Assembly (NCBI GenBank): GCA_033239005.1
Contig: BSQZ01000013.1
Location: 8,391,782-8,455,781 of the forward strand
From: Lamellibrachia satsuma
Lineage: Eukaryota > Annelida > Polychaeta > Sabellida > Siboglinidae
DNA: 64,000 bases
Reading direction: 5' to 3'
Part shown: piece by piece, positions 35,628 through 45,842 of the stretch
Numbering within the stretch: the stretch's first letter is position 1
Layout: each line of letters opens with the position of its first letter
Position numbers and translations under genes: made by a program
Notes under the pieces: model-generated
Seen by the model: the letters and a program-made list of their open reading frames with translations, nothing else
Told to the model about the DNA's origin: nothing
Databases searched by the model: none

Positions 35628-38600
35628 ATGCCAGGCATTTCAGTGAAAGACGTGGATCAGCATGATTTTGTGAAAGGCCTTTCTGCCTTTCTAAAGAAGT
35701 AAGTCAAATATATATATATTTGCAGACAGGAAATGGAAACTCCATTATAATATTTGGCAAGCACAAATATCTCTGCATTGTTTAGTGTTTTAGCACATCT
35801 TAGCAAATCTGTATTAATAGTCAGTCTTTGGTGCTGTTCTACTTCTGAGTAGTTATATAAGTCTCACTTTGTTGGTATTAAAATTTTTACACGGTTATAC
35901 TGAATATGAGCTGAGTAATATATATGAATAGGGTCATAATTTTGAGCTGGGTGTCTAAGTAATGTTTATTGTTTTGTTGTAGAAGTGGCAAGATGAAGGT
36001 GCCTGACTGGACGGACCTGGTGAAGCTTGGCCGACACAAGGAGATGGCTCCATACGACGACGACTGGTACTACACACGTGCAGGTACTGGATGGAGACAT
36101 CAGGTGTTTCATGTTATGCAGGCTGGTTTGCATGTGAGATGTATGCCCCAATTGGTTGAAAATATTTAGTGATGTGATCTTAATTGACTAGTTCACATCA
36201 CTAATCTAGTATTTAATTGTTATTATTTCAGTCGCTGACCATACCATATGTAGGTTTGATTACAGTTGTAAATATAGTCATGTCTGTTATCAATTTCTGC
36301 CTCCTAACCTGTTTATAGTATAATTATATTTTACACTATACTAAATTGTATTTTGTACAACTACACTAGGATGCGCAACTTTTAACCTATATCTTTGTGC
36401 ACATTGCATTATATGTATGACACGTAGTTCGCTTAGCCAGCTACTTGTTTTCCAGCCTCCATTGCACGACATCTCTACATCCGTGCCCCAGCAGGGGTTG
36501 GGTCCTTCACAAAGATTTACGGTGGTAGGTACTGACAGATTGATTGATCCAGTTAAAAAAGAATTGGTACATGAAATCAACTAACTTTGTTGCTGTTGTC
36601 GTTTCGCCACTGTCTCCCTTCCCCCTGCAGACCTCAGTTATATTGCCCACAATACTCCATTTTCCCTATATTCTGTCCTATCTTGTAAATATTTAAATGC
36701 AAGAACAGGCATGTGCCAGTATCAACATGTACATCACTGTCAGGTACTCATCTATAACCAGGGCATCACGTTTGAGGTGAGCGATCGCTCTCACTCCCTA
36801 TCGCTCGCGCAAATCAATAATCTAGGGAGCGATTTATCGCTTGAGTCAATTGTTAAAATCGCTCGCTGCCTGCAAGTGTTCATCTTGACAAGTAGTTTCT
36901 TGGGTATTGGATTCACTAGGAAAGTCTAACCTCTTTATAACGCGGTGTTCGGGCTCCAATATTCGGAATTCACATATCCATCACCGGCGATGCCGATGGT
37001 GATCACAGCCCGCTGCACAAAGATTGCAAGAACGTCATCGAAGCTATGCTGGCCGCGCGGTTTATAAAAATTATCAAATTAGATGAACTACCGAAAATGT
37101 ATGAGTTGATACGGAGTGTAAAAGTTGATTAGACATTGAAAACAATAATTTTAGTAATTGTTCCACTTCATCTTTCAACTGCTCTGAACACATAAATTCA
37201 CGACTCACATCTCCGGTACCATTTAACATTGATTCACTGTTTTATGTGCGGATGACAAATTCATGTTTTTTGCGCATTGAGTTGTGTGTTTGGCATTATG
37301 ATGCAGTGGAAGCACGCCATTTCATCCCAGTTTATATTGGTGTTGCCTACTAAGCTGCATTTATGAGTTATGACTACATCTAATTCTTATACATGCCGTA
37401 TTTGTGAATTTCAATTGCAATTTTCAAACCGCATAAGTGAAGTCGCGCACGAAACCAGTACTGTGCCGTGGCCCGGGCACATTGCTAGTGCTAGGTTATG
37501 ACCTATGTTAATCGGTGACATGTTGCAATTCAAAACCGTTTCACCAATTGCAATCAGAATGTATGGGATTTACTAAAGTAAACATTTATTTCTTTGTACA
37601 AAAGTCAGTGCTAGCAAGGACCAATTAAAATTTCATGACGACAACGACAGAATTCGAATGGGAAATGGTGGCGCCACCACACGGTAAAAAAAATAAATCG
37701 CCTGCCTAAATTAATTTGGCATATTTAGGCGAGCGATTTATCACTCACCTGTTGTTTATCATATATGAAGCCCAGTATAACATGGAGTGAAAAATTGCCC
37801 AAGCTTTGAAACATCAGCATGAGGATTTGAATGTATGTTTGTCTGTGTTTTGCTACAACTGTTATTCACTGGTGCTACAGCCTATGCATTGTTGTGTTAG
37901 GCCGCAAGAGGAACGGCACGTGTCCCAGTCACTTCAGTCGCAGCTCCACGTCCATCGCCCGCAAAGTCCTCCAGAGTCTTGAGGGCATCAAGGTGGTGGA
38001 GAAGGACCCCAGCGGGTGAGTGACACTTTCTATTTAGTTCACGCAGTGTTAAAACTCCGTCCTCGATCATGAGTCTTGTTCGTTTTGTTCATTGATCGCA
38101 TCTGTAGTGTAACTTATTCTAATTCTCAGAACGGACACGTTTGAACGCTGCAAATTATACATTTCATTGTCTTATTCTCTATAGTCTCAGTTATCTTGTC
38201 GAAAACAACTTCAAGGCGGGTTTGCAGTTTGATAAATGAATGATATGATTATGCCACATACGTTAGTAGAATAAATATTAATGTTGGCACTTCCATTAGT
38301 TTGATGCCTCTCCATGTGCGACTGAAATGTAAATGGGTGAGATCCAATGACTTGGCTCCGAGGAGAGGAACTGGCTTATTACATGTTTAGCGTTCCAAAA
38401 CAATTTGTGAAATTGAAAGTGAATGCACAAATGTCACTATCAGGGTTGGAAATGCTGGGGTACTTTGGCTTGACTTGGCACTCACTTGTCAGTTCAACAC
38501 GTGGGTATTTGATATGGTTCAGAAAGAATCGTTAGGATCTGTTTAGTGGCAATAATATAAACAACAATGCAGCAAGCAATAATCTGTATTTATTTGCAGT

Positions 38601-39002
38601 GCTATCACTAAACTACGTTCAGTTGTTAATAGTACCTATGTTGTAATAATACACTAAAAACATCTAATATGCGTAACATTTCTATGCGACCAACTAATTC
38701 TGGTCCAGACAACATTCATAGATATGACGTAGCAAGCCTTAGTACTGTGGCTTTTACCTAAATTTGCATGTAAAGGCATGACCAAATAACTATTTATATC
38801 ATAACATTTTTTTATGGCAACTTATAAAAAATCATCATTGTGGTTCAGCTCACTTTGATGTTTTGCTACAATTTCTTCCAGTGGCCGCCGCCTGACACGG
38901 GAAGGTCGTCGTGACCTTGACCGAATTGCCTCACAGATCAATGTGAAGGCGAAGAAGGCTGCTGCGGCAGCTGCTCTGGCAGCAGCAGCACATGTCGAGT
39001 AG
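35628..39002 (+). CDS. RPS19: Small-subunit ribosomal protein eS19, complete, 5 coding exons
   Basis: Component of the 40S head, needed for 18S rRNA maturation. Coding exons: 35628-35698, 35983-36083, 36456-36524, 37901-38015, 38882-39002. All borders are GT-AG and phases match, giving 158 residues and a TAG stop. It reads [18 protein letters not shown], then [60 protein letters not shown] and [19 protein letters not shown], colinear with human eS19. The human protein has 145 residues; the extra length is an alanine-rich tail ([17 protein letters not shown]). The initiator ATG directly follows the intron AG, so the 5' UTR is in a separate exon. AATAAA at 39053-39058 is 51 bases after the stop and is the likely poly(A) signal. 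Confidence 0.97.
36166..36204. other. Perfect 12-bp hairpin in RPS19 intron 2
   Basis: TTAGTGATGTGA (36166-36177) pairs exactly with TCACATCACTAA (36193-36204) across a 15-base loop. No box C/D or H/ACA snoRNA pattern can be completed around it. It may be a MITE remnant. Confidence 0.7.
36697..37830 (-). mobile_element. SINE interrupted by a 976-bp inverted-repeat DNA element (36775-37750)
   Basis: The SINE body stops after 'tcaggtactcatctataacc' and resumes at 'acatggagtgaaaaattgcc'. Other copies have these two parts adjacent apart from a short link. The insert begins AGGTGAGCGAT (36775) and ends ATCACTCACCT (37750), inverted with 10 of 11 matches. Both ends are rich in further 'gcgat' words ('aaatcgctcgc', 'aggcgagcgattta'). 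The insert has no ORF of note. It is nested in RPS19 intron 3. Confidence 0.65.
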
Positions 39003-39847
39003 GATGGTTCCTGGAGCGCTTGTCGTCTTTCCCAACTGTACACAGACAGCACAATAAATTACTCTCAAACAGACGCTGTCTCATGTGGTTTATGATCCAC
39101 ACAACAACGGATGGTCTCAAAATATTGATGTACAACACATTTCATTTTACTACATGAACATGTGACCACGACACCTGTTATAATGTCTGCAAGCAATGTG
39201 ATTCCAAGTGTCTTGACGGATAAATACGCTGATGTGTGCTAAAAACAGCTGCTGCTGATGCCCCCTCCCTGTCCATAACACCAATTTTGTGTAGTATGTA
39301 CATCGGTGTTTTGAGATCATCCCCAAGTCATAGCTGGAAAGTGGAAACCTGTAGATCACTAACCACAACTATCGTTTAATTCTGTCAAACATGAGGGGTT
39401 TGTATCCTTCTGTTGCACGTTATTTATAGCAATATATGGCAAAACCACCATTATTTCATACGTATATATACCAAATAACACGTAACTTGATCTCTACCAC
39501 TATCTGTGTGATGGCATCACAAATTCAATCTACTTGATTTATGTGATTTTGTGAATGAACAATTCATGTTCTTGTTTACGTTATTTGATAGCAATGACAG
39601 AAAGTGACACAACTAAAGCTGTGTGAGTGCAATCATACTTACCGTGAATACAAGTTCATGACATAAATAGAGTTCATAACCCCCGTTCCACTAGCAACTA
39701 CAACTTTACTGGGCATCGTGAATATTTACATGTCGCCGACATTCACAGTAAACACGAGCACTTCTTTGGAGGCCAACCTGCTTTTTGTTGATGCCACCAT
39801 CTGGTGAGTGGGACAATACTTACCTGTTGTGGGCGGGAAGGAAACGT

Positions 39848-42800
39848 TTAACTCATCATCTCAAGCACAAGCGCATTCATCTTGACACTGCCATCTAGTG
39901 ACATACTGAGGAAGCATTCGGCTGCCTTTGCACTGACAGTACGTAACGTTGGTAGGCGCAGCAGCATGCGTGCATGTCGCTTTGGTTCATTTGGATACGT
40001 TTTACACGTGTATTTGTGTAGACAGTCGAGGATCTTGCACTGGAGGTTAGTGATGGCCAGTTTGTCTTGCACTCCTATGGCATCTACAAAGTTCAAACAC
40101 AACACACTAGTAATACTGAGTCTACCCTACTCTTCCTCGTACATTCTAAATGTGTAGTACGTTAAATGGGATGGCCAGCATGGTACTGTTATATTTTCAC
40201 TGTATATTTCCACCTGAAACTACTGACTACAATAAAAGGTATGCGTCTCCCGTTACAACGACATTGTTTGCAAACAATGAAATCTCCCAGTCACAGTACT
40301 CGCAACACACCAGTCGGCCGACTGTCTCGGCAAACAGGATACCTGTATTTTAATTTTGCCTGTCTTGCACATAAATTTTCTGCCTTTTTCCAATGTTCAG
40401 ACCATCTCTGCGATTCATCTAAGTCTTGACCAAACGTTTACCCATTAGACGAGATCTTGCCCACTGCAGCTTACCTGGATATGTAAGAACAACTGCGTTG
40501 AGAATGCTGAATTCTGTCGTGTCCATTGTAATTTCTTTCAAGCGTTTCACGAAGGTTAGGTTACAGTTGAAGAGTTCCTTCACCCACTCGCTGTCACTTG
40601 TGTTACTGGCATTGACAACAACACCTTCGGCATAGCGGATGCTGTCGTTGCATTGAAGTGACCTGTCAACATTAAAAACAACATTCTCAGAGTAGCTGAT
40701 GGTGGCATAACTTGTTACATAAAAATTTGCGTTACAGAAAAGTTTCATAAAGAATCTATCAGAATCTGTCATAGAATTGGTCATAGAAACATTCATTATT
40801 AATGACGAACATATACTGCTCATGAGAGAAACATATCCATCATAAACAGTCAAACTTACATAACTGCATATTATCTTGACTGCAGTTTTGTGCTGAAATC
40901 CAGTTTTTCACTTTCTAATATTACATTTTAGCTCTTTGCCCAGCGAGTGAATAAATCAGGTGGTTGATGGAAATTATTATCAGCCACTTCTTTTTAAATT
41001 TTTATATATATTTGCCGAATTGTGCATACTGTGGAGCTTATGATGGAAATTAGTTTATGAAGGATTTAATGAGCATCTTAGCGAAACGCATTTTGAAAAC
41101 ACTCGTAAAAATATATCATGGATTCTGTTTTATGATGGGTTGTCCTTATGAGCTCGCTGTCTTAATGAAACGGTCCCCGGCCTGTGGTCCTACTAAATTT
41201 CTCAGACAGGGCCTCGGTCTAGCCTGGGTCTACATTTTATGGGCTGGGTCTGGGCTGAAACAAACACTTCAGGCTTGGGTTCCGCATAAATATATATTAT
41301 AAATACACCTTATTTGTGTTTCTTTTTTATTCTCTTTTCTAAATTTGTGGTTTGTAGGCCCCGGGCTTACCCATCTACCTATAAGTATGGGCCTGAAACA
41401 TCCGGGCATGGGCCAAATGTTGCCGGGCCGGGATCGAGGTATTTTTGTGTTTGCTCACTGGATGAACAGAATTTTTTTTTATTTTAATGTAATTTTAACT
41501 TCATGTCACAGAGAACACTATTTCTTTTGACAGTTTTCATTAACAAAGGTCACGGAGAGTGCCAATAACTTCAACCGACGTTGTGTCATCGAGTGTACCA
41601 ATATGAGTGACTAAAATCGGTTTTAATGACTGAAATCGGTTTTAATGATCGAAAACGTACTTATGAGTGCACAAGAATTTTAATGAAACGGTAACCTGTA
41701 TTCAAGCTGCTCATTTTTGTTATTCTTGGGCTAAAATTTTAGGCCCGTTCAGGGCACTAATACCTACCTGTAAGCAAGACGGAACACGTTAAGCTCCATA
41801 AAGGATGCTTTGAGCAGAGACATCTGGTCTTCAATGAGCAGATCTGAGAAACCTGTAACAGTGGTGGATTAGTAAGCAACATTTGTCGTACAAAGTATCT
41901 ATGCACTTGTACATTTTGTTTTTAAAGCTACTAGTGAATGTGTCGTTTGTGCAAATTTATTATTTAGCTTTGGTGATCTCATCGGACAAACTATAAAATT
42001 ATCTTTGACCAAGTCTGGTCAAAATTCGGCAAAATTTTTTCTCAAAAACACCGACAACGTGGGGTAAACAAAACTGTCAAAACATCAGAAGGTGGACTCG
42101 AACCCCCGTCCTCGCGATCAACAGGCCAATGTTCTACCACGCACCACTGTCGTTTCATATAGTGTCATACCTAATGTTCTGGCCCCTTAACAACATTCTT
42201 GATAAGTATGTGGAAGGAGATGTTGCAGTATGTAGGATGGAGGTAAGCTGTTACCTGGTACTTTGCGAGCCCACTCTATGATCAGTCTCAGCTCCATGTA
42301 GCCGTACTGCATGAGTTCATTCACCCCTAGCTTGGTGGCCTCCTGCAGCAAGTCTCCTGCACAAATAACACAATACCTGAGAATGGACTAGTTTAATATG
42401 GAACCAGATACCATATAGTTGCCAACAGAAGCCCACTACGTAACAGAAGCATGTCAATTAAGTACAAAATACTGAACTGCACTAGAGCTGTAACGTTGTA
42501 CAGACTGAAAATGCACAAAAACCCTCCTCTGTTCAACGTTTGAGTTTTATAGCAGACTGATACATTGTTTTACAGGTCACCATTTTGATTTGCCGTTCAC
42601 AGTAAGAAAATGTTACATCACTTGAGACCATAGAAATAATGTGCCATAAAAAAGGTAATTAAAAAAATTCAGGACAATTCATCAAAAAAGTGGAATCCAC
42701 AGGAGAAAACAGTATTCCTCCGAAAGTGGTAATGTTGACATAGTCTATGACTTTATCTGACAAAATACCTTCTATATTGGGTACGAGATCCGGGCGTGAT

Positions 42801-45800
42801 TCCACCAGTTTCTGTGTCATCAGCTCATCGCCCTGCCCTGTCACCAAGATTGTGTTGATATTGACCATGCCATCCGAAGGCATGTCATCGACACGAGCAC
42901 GCTTGTGTCGGTGCTTGCCACCAGGTGTTCGATCTTCTCGTACAGCTGCAATCACACATATGCAGATACTCTATAGCTACAGACAGAATGGAAAATAAAA
43001 CACTGCAGAGAAACACCATTGTAGGATCTGATCAGTCTGATAACATTGAATGTTAAACAGAGTTTATCCTCTTGTTAATAATACTTGATACATCAACTTA
43101 AATTTGTGCAATAAGTGAAAAACTTTTTTGAGTTTGATCTTCTGCAATAAAATTTTTATTCATCTAATTTCAGACCCATTTAAAAAAAATCTTACCTATC
43201 TAGTATCACCTACGACATGCTAGCTTGTTTATGCAAATGTGTTACTTAGTTCTCATAAAATCAAATTATTAAATTAATTTTAGTTCAGTCAAACTGAATT
43301 GCAACAGAAATAAGGACAAAAGTGGCCTATATATACTGTAATACAACATAAAGCTTTTCACACTGAAATTAATTTAATAATTTTTTACTGAATTAATTTA
43401 ATAATTTGAACTGAAATTAATGTAATAGTTTGTTTTACTGTACCAATTATGTAATTCAACTGCTATAGTTGCCATTTTAATTAAATTATTATTATGCACT
43501 GATGTATTGATCAAAGTCAATTCTTTCAATGATTTTAACCAGGGTTGGCAGAAAGCCGGTTAATATTAATATTGACCGGACCAGTGGTTGATACAGATCA
43601 AAGCTGTCCTTTGCTGGTCAATATTGGTCAATTAAAAAACTCATGTGAAAGCATTGGAAGAAAGTGAAATAATACAAGATATTTGCAAAATAGACAACAA
43701 CCAGTCCTTGTCTGACCCTAATGATGTAATACCGACAACAACCAGTCCTTGTCTGACCCTAAAGATGTAATACAGGCCATGAGCACATCAATCAGTTCAC
43801 CACATGTGGCAGTGGCCAATGTCCTTCAGGCCAGGCTCTACATAACACACAGTTACCAGGTGATAATTGCAATTATCAGCCAAGCTCTAGGCTGTTAGCT
43901 GAGAGAGTTCAAATGCTGAACAAAGAAATGCAGCCCTTATGTTGTCCAGTCATACATCCTTTTGTAGTTTTACTGGGACTGTTCAAACAATTGGACCTGA
44001 TTGGAAGCTTTCTTTGAATTGGTTGATGTGTGTGTTTTCATGCCTTCCATCACTGTGATACAATGAGGTGGTCTAATGTTGAACAATGAAGCTATTGCTC
44101 ACTGCTTAACATGCAGCTCAATGCCTTCATCTAACTTACAGTAGTTTAAACAATGAGCACATTAATTGTAGCACATTAATTGCAGCACATTAATTGTAAA
44201 AATAAAAAACTTCATGGTACTTTTATATTGTGCAAATTACAGTATGCTAAATATAGTTACTTTTGGCTTGGAAATTTGTTAATATTTTATTGACCGGTAA
44301 TGACCACTTTTGGAATATTGACCTGGCCGGGCTTTCCCGGTAAAAGCCACCGGTAAAAGTGGAGGGTGGCTTTTACTGCCCAACCCTGATTTTAACAAAA
44401 CAATGCCCTCTTTAATTAAATCGACTATACATATTACTATATTCACATACAACAGTCTTAATCAGTAAAATCAGTGAACTCTCTAGTAAATGATCAGCTA
44501 AATGAATTGTGGAGACAGTGTTAAGTTATTAGTACAATCAGTGAACTCTCTAGTAAATGATCGGCTAAATGAACTGTGGAGACAGTGTTAAGTTATTAGT
44601 ACAATCAGTGAACTCTCTAGTAAATGATCGGCTAAATGAACTGTGGAGACAGTGTTAAGTTATTTGTACAATCAGTGAACTCTCTAGTAAATGATCGGCT
44701 AAATGAATTGTGGAGACAGTGTTAAGTTATTAGTACAATCAGTGAACTCTCTAGTAAATGATTGGCTAAATGAATTGTGGAGACAGTGTTAAGTTATTAG
44801 TACAATCAGTGAACTCTCTAGTAAATGATCGGCTAAATGAATTGTGGAGACAGTGTTAAGTTATTTGTACAATCAGTGAACTCTCTAGTAAATGATCGGC
44901 TAAATGAATTGTGGATACAGTGTTAAGTTATTAGTACAATCAGTGAACTCTCATGCAAATGATTGGCTAATTGAATTGTGGAGACAGTGTTAAGTTATTT
45001 GTACAATCAGTGAACTCTCTAGCAAATGATTGGCTAATTGAATTGTGGAGACAGCTTTAAGTCATTAGTACAATCAGTGAACTCCCTAGTAGATGAATTG
45101 TGGAGACTGCTTTAAGTTATTAGTACAATCAGTGAACTCTCTGGTAAATGTTTAGCATTGCAGACTTGCCTTCGCGTTTCATGCCCATGTCCATGCATTT
45201 GTTGAATCGACAGAACTGACAGTTGTTGCGCGTGAACTTGTTGATGATGCACTGTTGACCCTCCTTACACACGTACTCCAGGTTCTTCTGCACAGTGCGC
45301 TTGAAGAACCCCTTGCAGCCCTCACAGCTGAACACCGAGTAGTGGTACCCGGACCCCTTGTCACCGCACACCAGGCAGCTGTCCGGCATGTTCGCCAGAT
45401 TCATCTCGCCCTGCTGGAAAGATTCGTCGTCAACACTGTTCTGGGACGACTTCATGAGAATCGCATCATCACTGCCCGCATCCAGCTTGTTAGAGTCCGG
45501 CTGACTGACCACCTCTGTGTGTGACACGTCACCTGTCATTGATGTTATATCATCATGGTTTATGACGTGTGACATGTCCCGGCTACCAGGGGCCAGTTCT
45601 CCCTGACTGATGATGTCAACTTGGGACATGTCATGGGTGACATGAGTCATGTCTGTTTCATTGATGACCTCAGCATGTGACACATCCCCAGGTGGGACGT
45701 CTATGTCACTGATGATTCGAGATGCTGAGATGTCCCTGGTGACAGGAGTACCCTCTGTCACATGGATGATGTCAGACTGCTCACTAGTGACAATCATGCT

Positions 45801-45842
45801 CTCTGTCCCCAGTGTGGAAGCTGATGTAACGTCTTCCATCAT
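39848..45842 (-). CDS. Orphan nuclear hormone receptor, RXR-type P-box with ERR-like ligand-binding domain, 6 coding exons
   Basis: Ligand-regulated or constitutive transcription factor. Exons in transcript order: 45842-45170 (acceptor at 45859), 42945-42769, 42356-42255, 41852-41768, 40662-40475, 40083-39848; 486 residues, TAA. An acidic Ser/Thr region (1-150) repeats DVSHxEV/DMSH motifs. The DNA-binding domain (156-224) has both zinc fingers (CLVC..CEGC; C-x5-C-x9-C-x2-C), P-box CEGCKG and [12 protein letters not shown]. The extension [16 protein letters not shown] resembles the A-box of ERR, HR4 and NR6. Ligand domain: [20 protein letters not shown] and [14 protein letters not shown] resemble ERR. 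The AF-2 core is LVLEMM (480-485), followed by Ser and stop. The reading frame is open upstream of Met1 to the acceptor, so an earlier start on a 5' exon is possible. Intron 1 must be GC-AG. Subfamily unresolved (NR2, NR3B or NR6 affinity). Confidence 0.92.
41185..41445. repeat. GGGC-rich segment in a receptor intron, possible DNA transposon end
   Basis: Repeated 'gggcctgg', 'gggctgggtctgggctg' and 'gccgggccgggatcg' words contrast with the AT-rich surroundings. Such GGGCC-rich ends occur in some hAT elements, but no target duplication was found. Low certainty. Confidence 0.3.
42040..42160 (-). mobile_element. tRNA-derived SINE head
   Basis: The minus strand reads 'gcgtggtagaacattggcct' and then 'gatcgcgaggacggggg' + 'ttcgagtcc'. 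That is an A-box-like TGGTAGAACATTGG and a canonical B box GGTTCGAGTCC at tRNA spacing. It is followed by the same linker ('cgacaacgtggggtaaacaa') as the copies at 13450-13500 and 15290-15330. Lies in a receptor intron. This is the best preserved tRNA-like head of the family; it is not a functional tRNA gene, because no acceptor stem closes. Confidence 0.7.
43540..44388. mobile_element. 849-bp non-autonomous hAT-type element with perfect 8-bp target duplication
   Basis: Begins CAGGGTTGG.CAG..AAAGCC and ends with the inverse (..GGCTTTTACTG.CCAACCCTG). ATTTTAAC occurs immediately on both sides (43532-43539 and 44389-44396). The 8-bp duplication and CAGGG ends are typical of the hAT superfamily. 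It has no transposase ORF. It carries an internal 41-bp direct duplication (about 43690-43775, 'caaccagtccttgtctgacc') and sits inside an older dispersed repeat A copy, in receptor intron 1. Confidence 0.9.
44470..45150. repeat. 67-bp minisatellite, about 10 copies, abutting a coding exon
   Basis: Unit: 'tcagtgaactctctagtaaa', 'tgatcggctaaatgaattgt', 'ggagacagtgttaagttatt', 'agtacaa'. The last copies are shortened and diverged. The array ends about 20 bp from the 3' border of the receptor DNA-binding exon (45170), so it occupies the first 700 bases of the GC-AG intron. Confidence 0.97.

Noticed and set aside
42040..42160. A tRNA gene
   Set aside because: A and B boxes are present but no closed acceptor stem, and the sequence continues into the SINE body shared with other loci.
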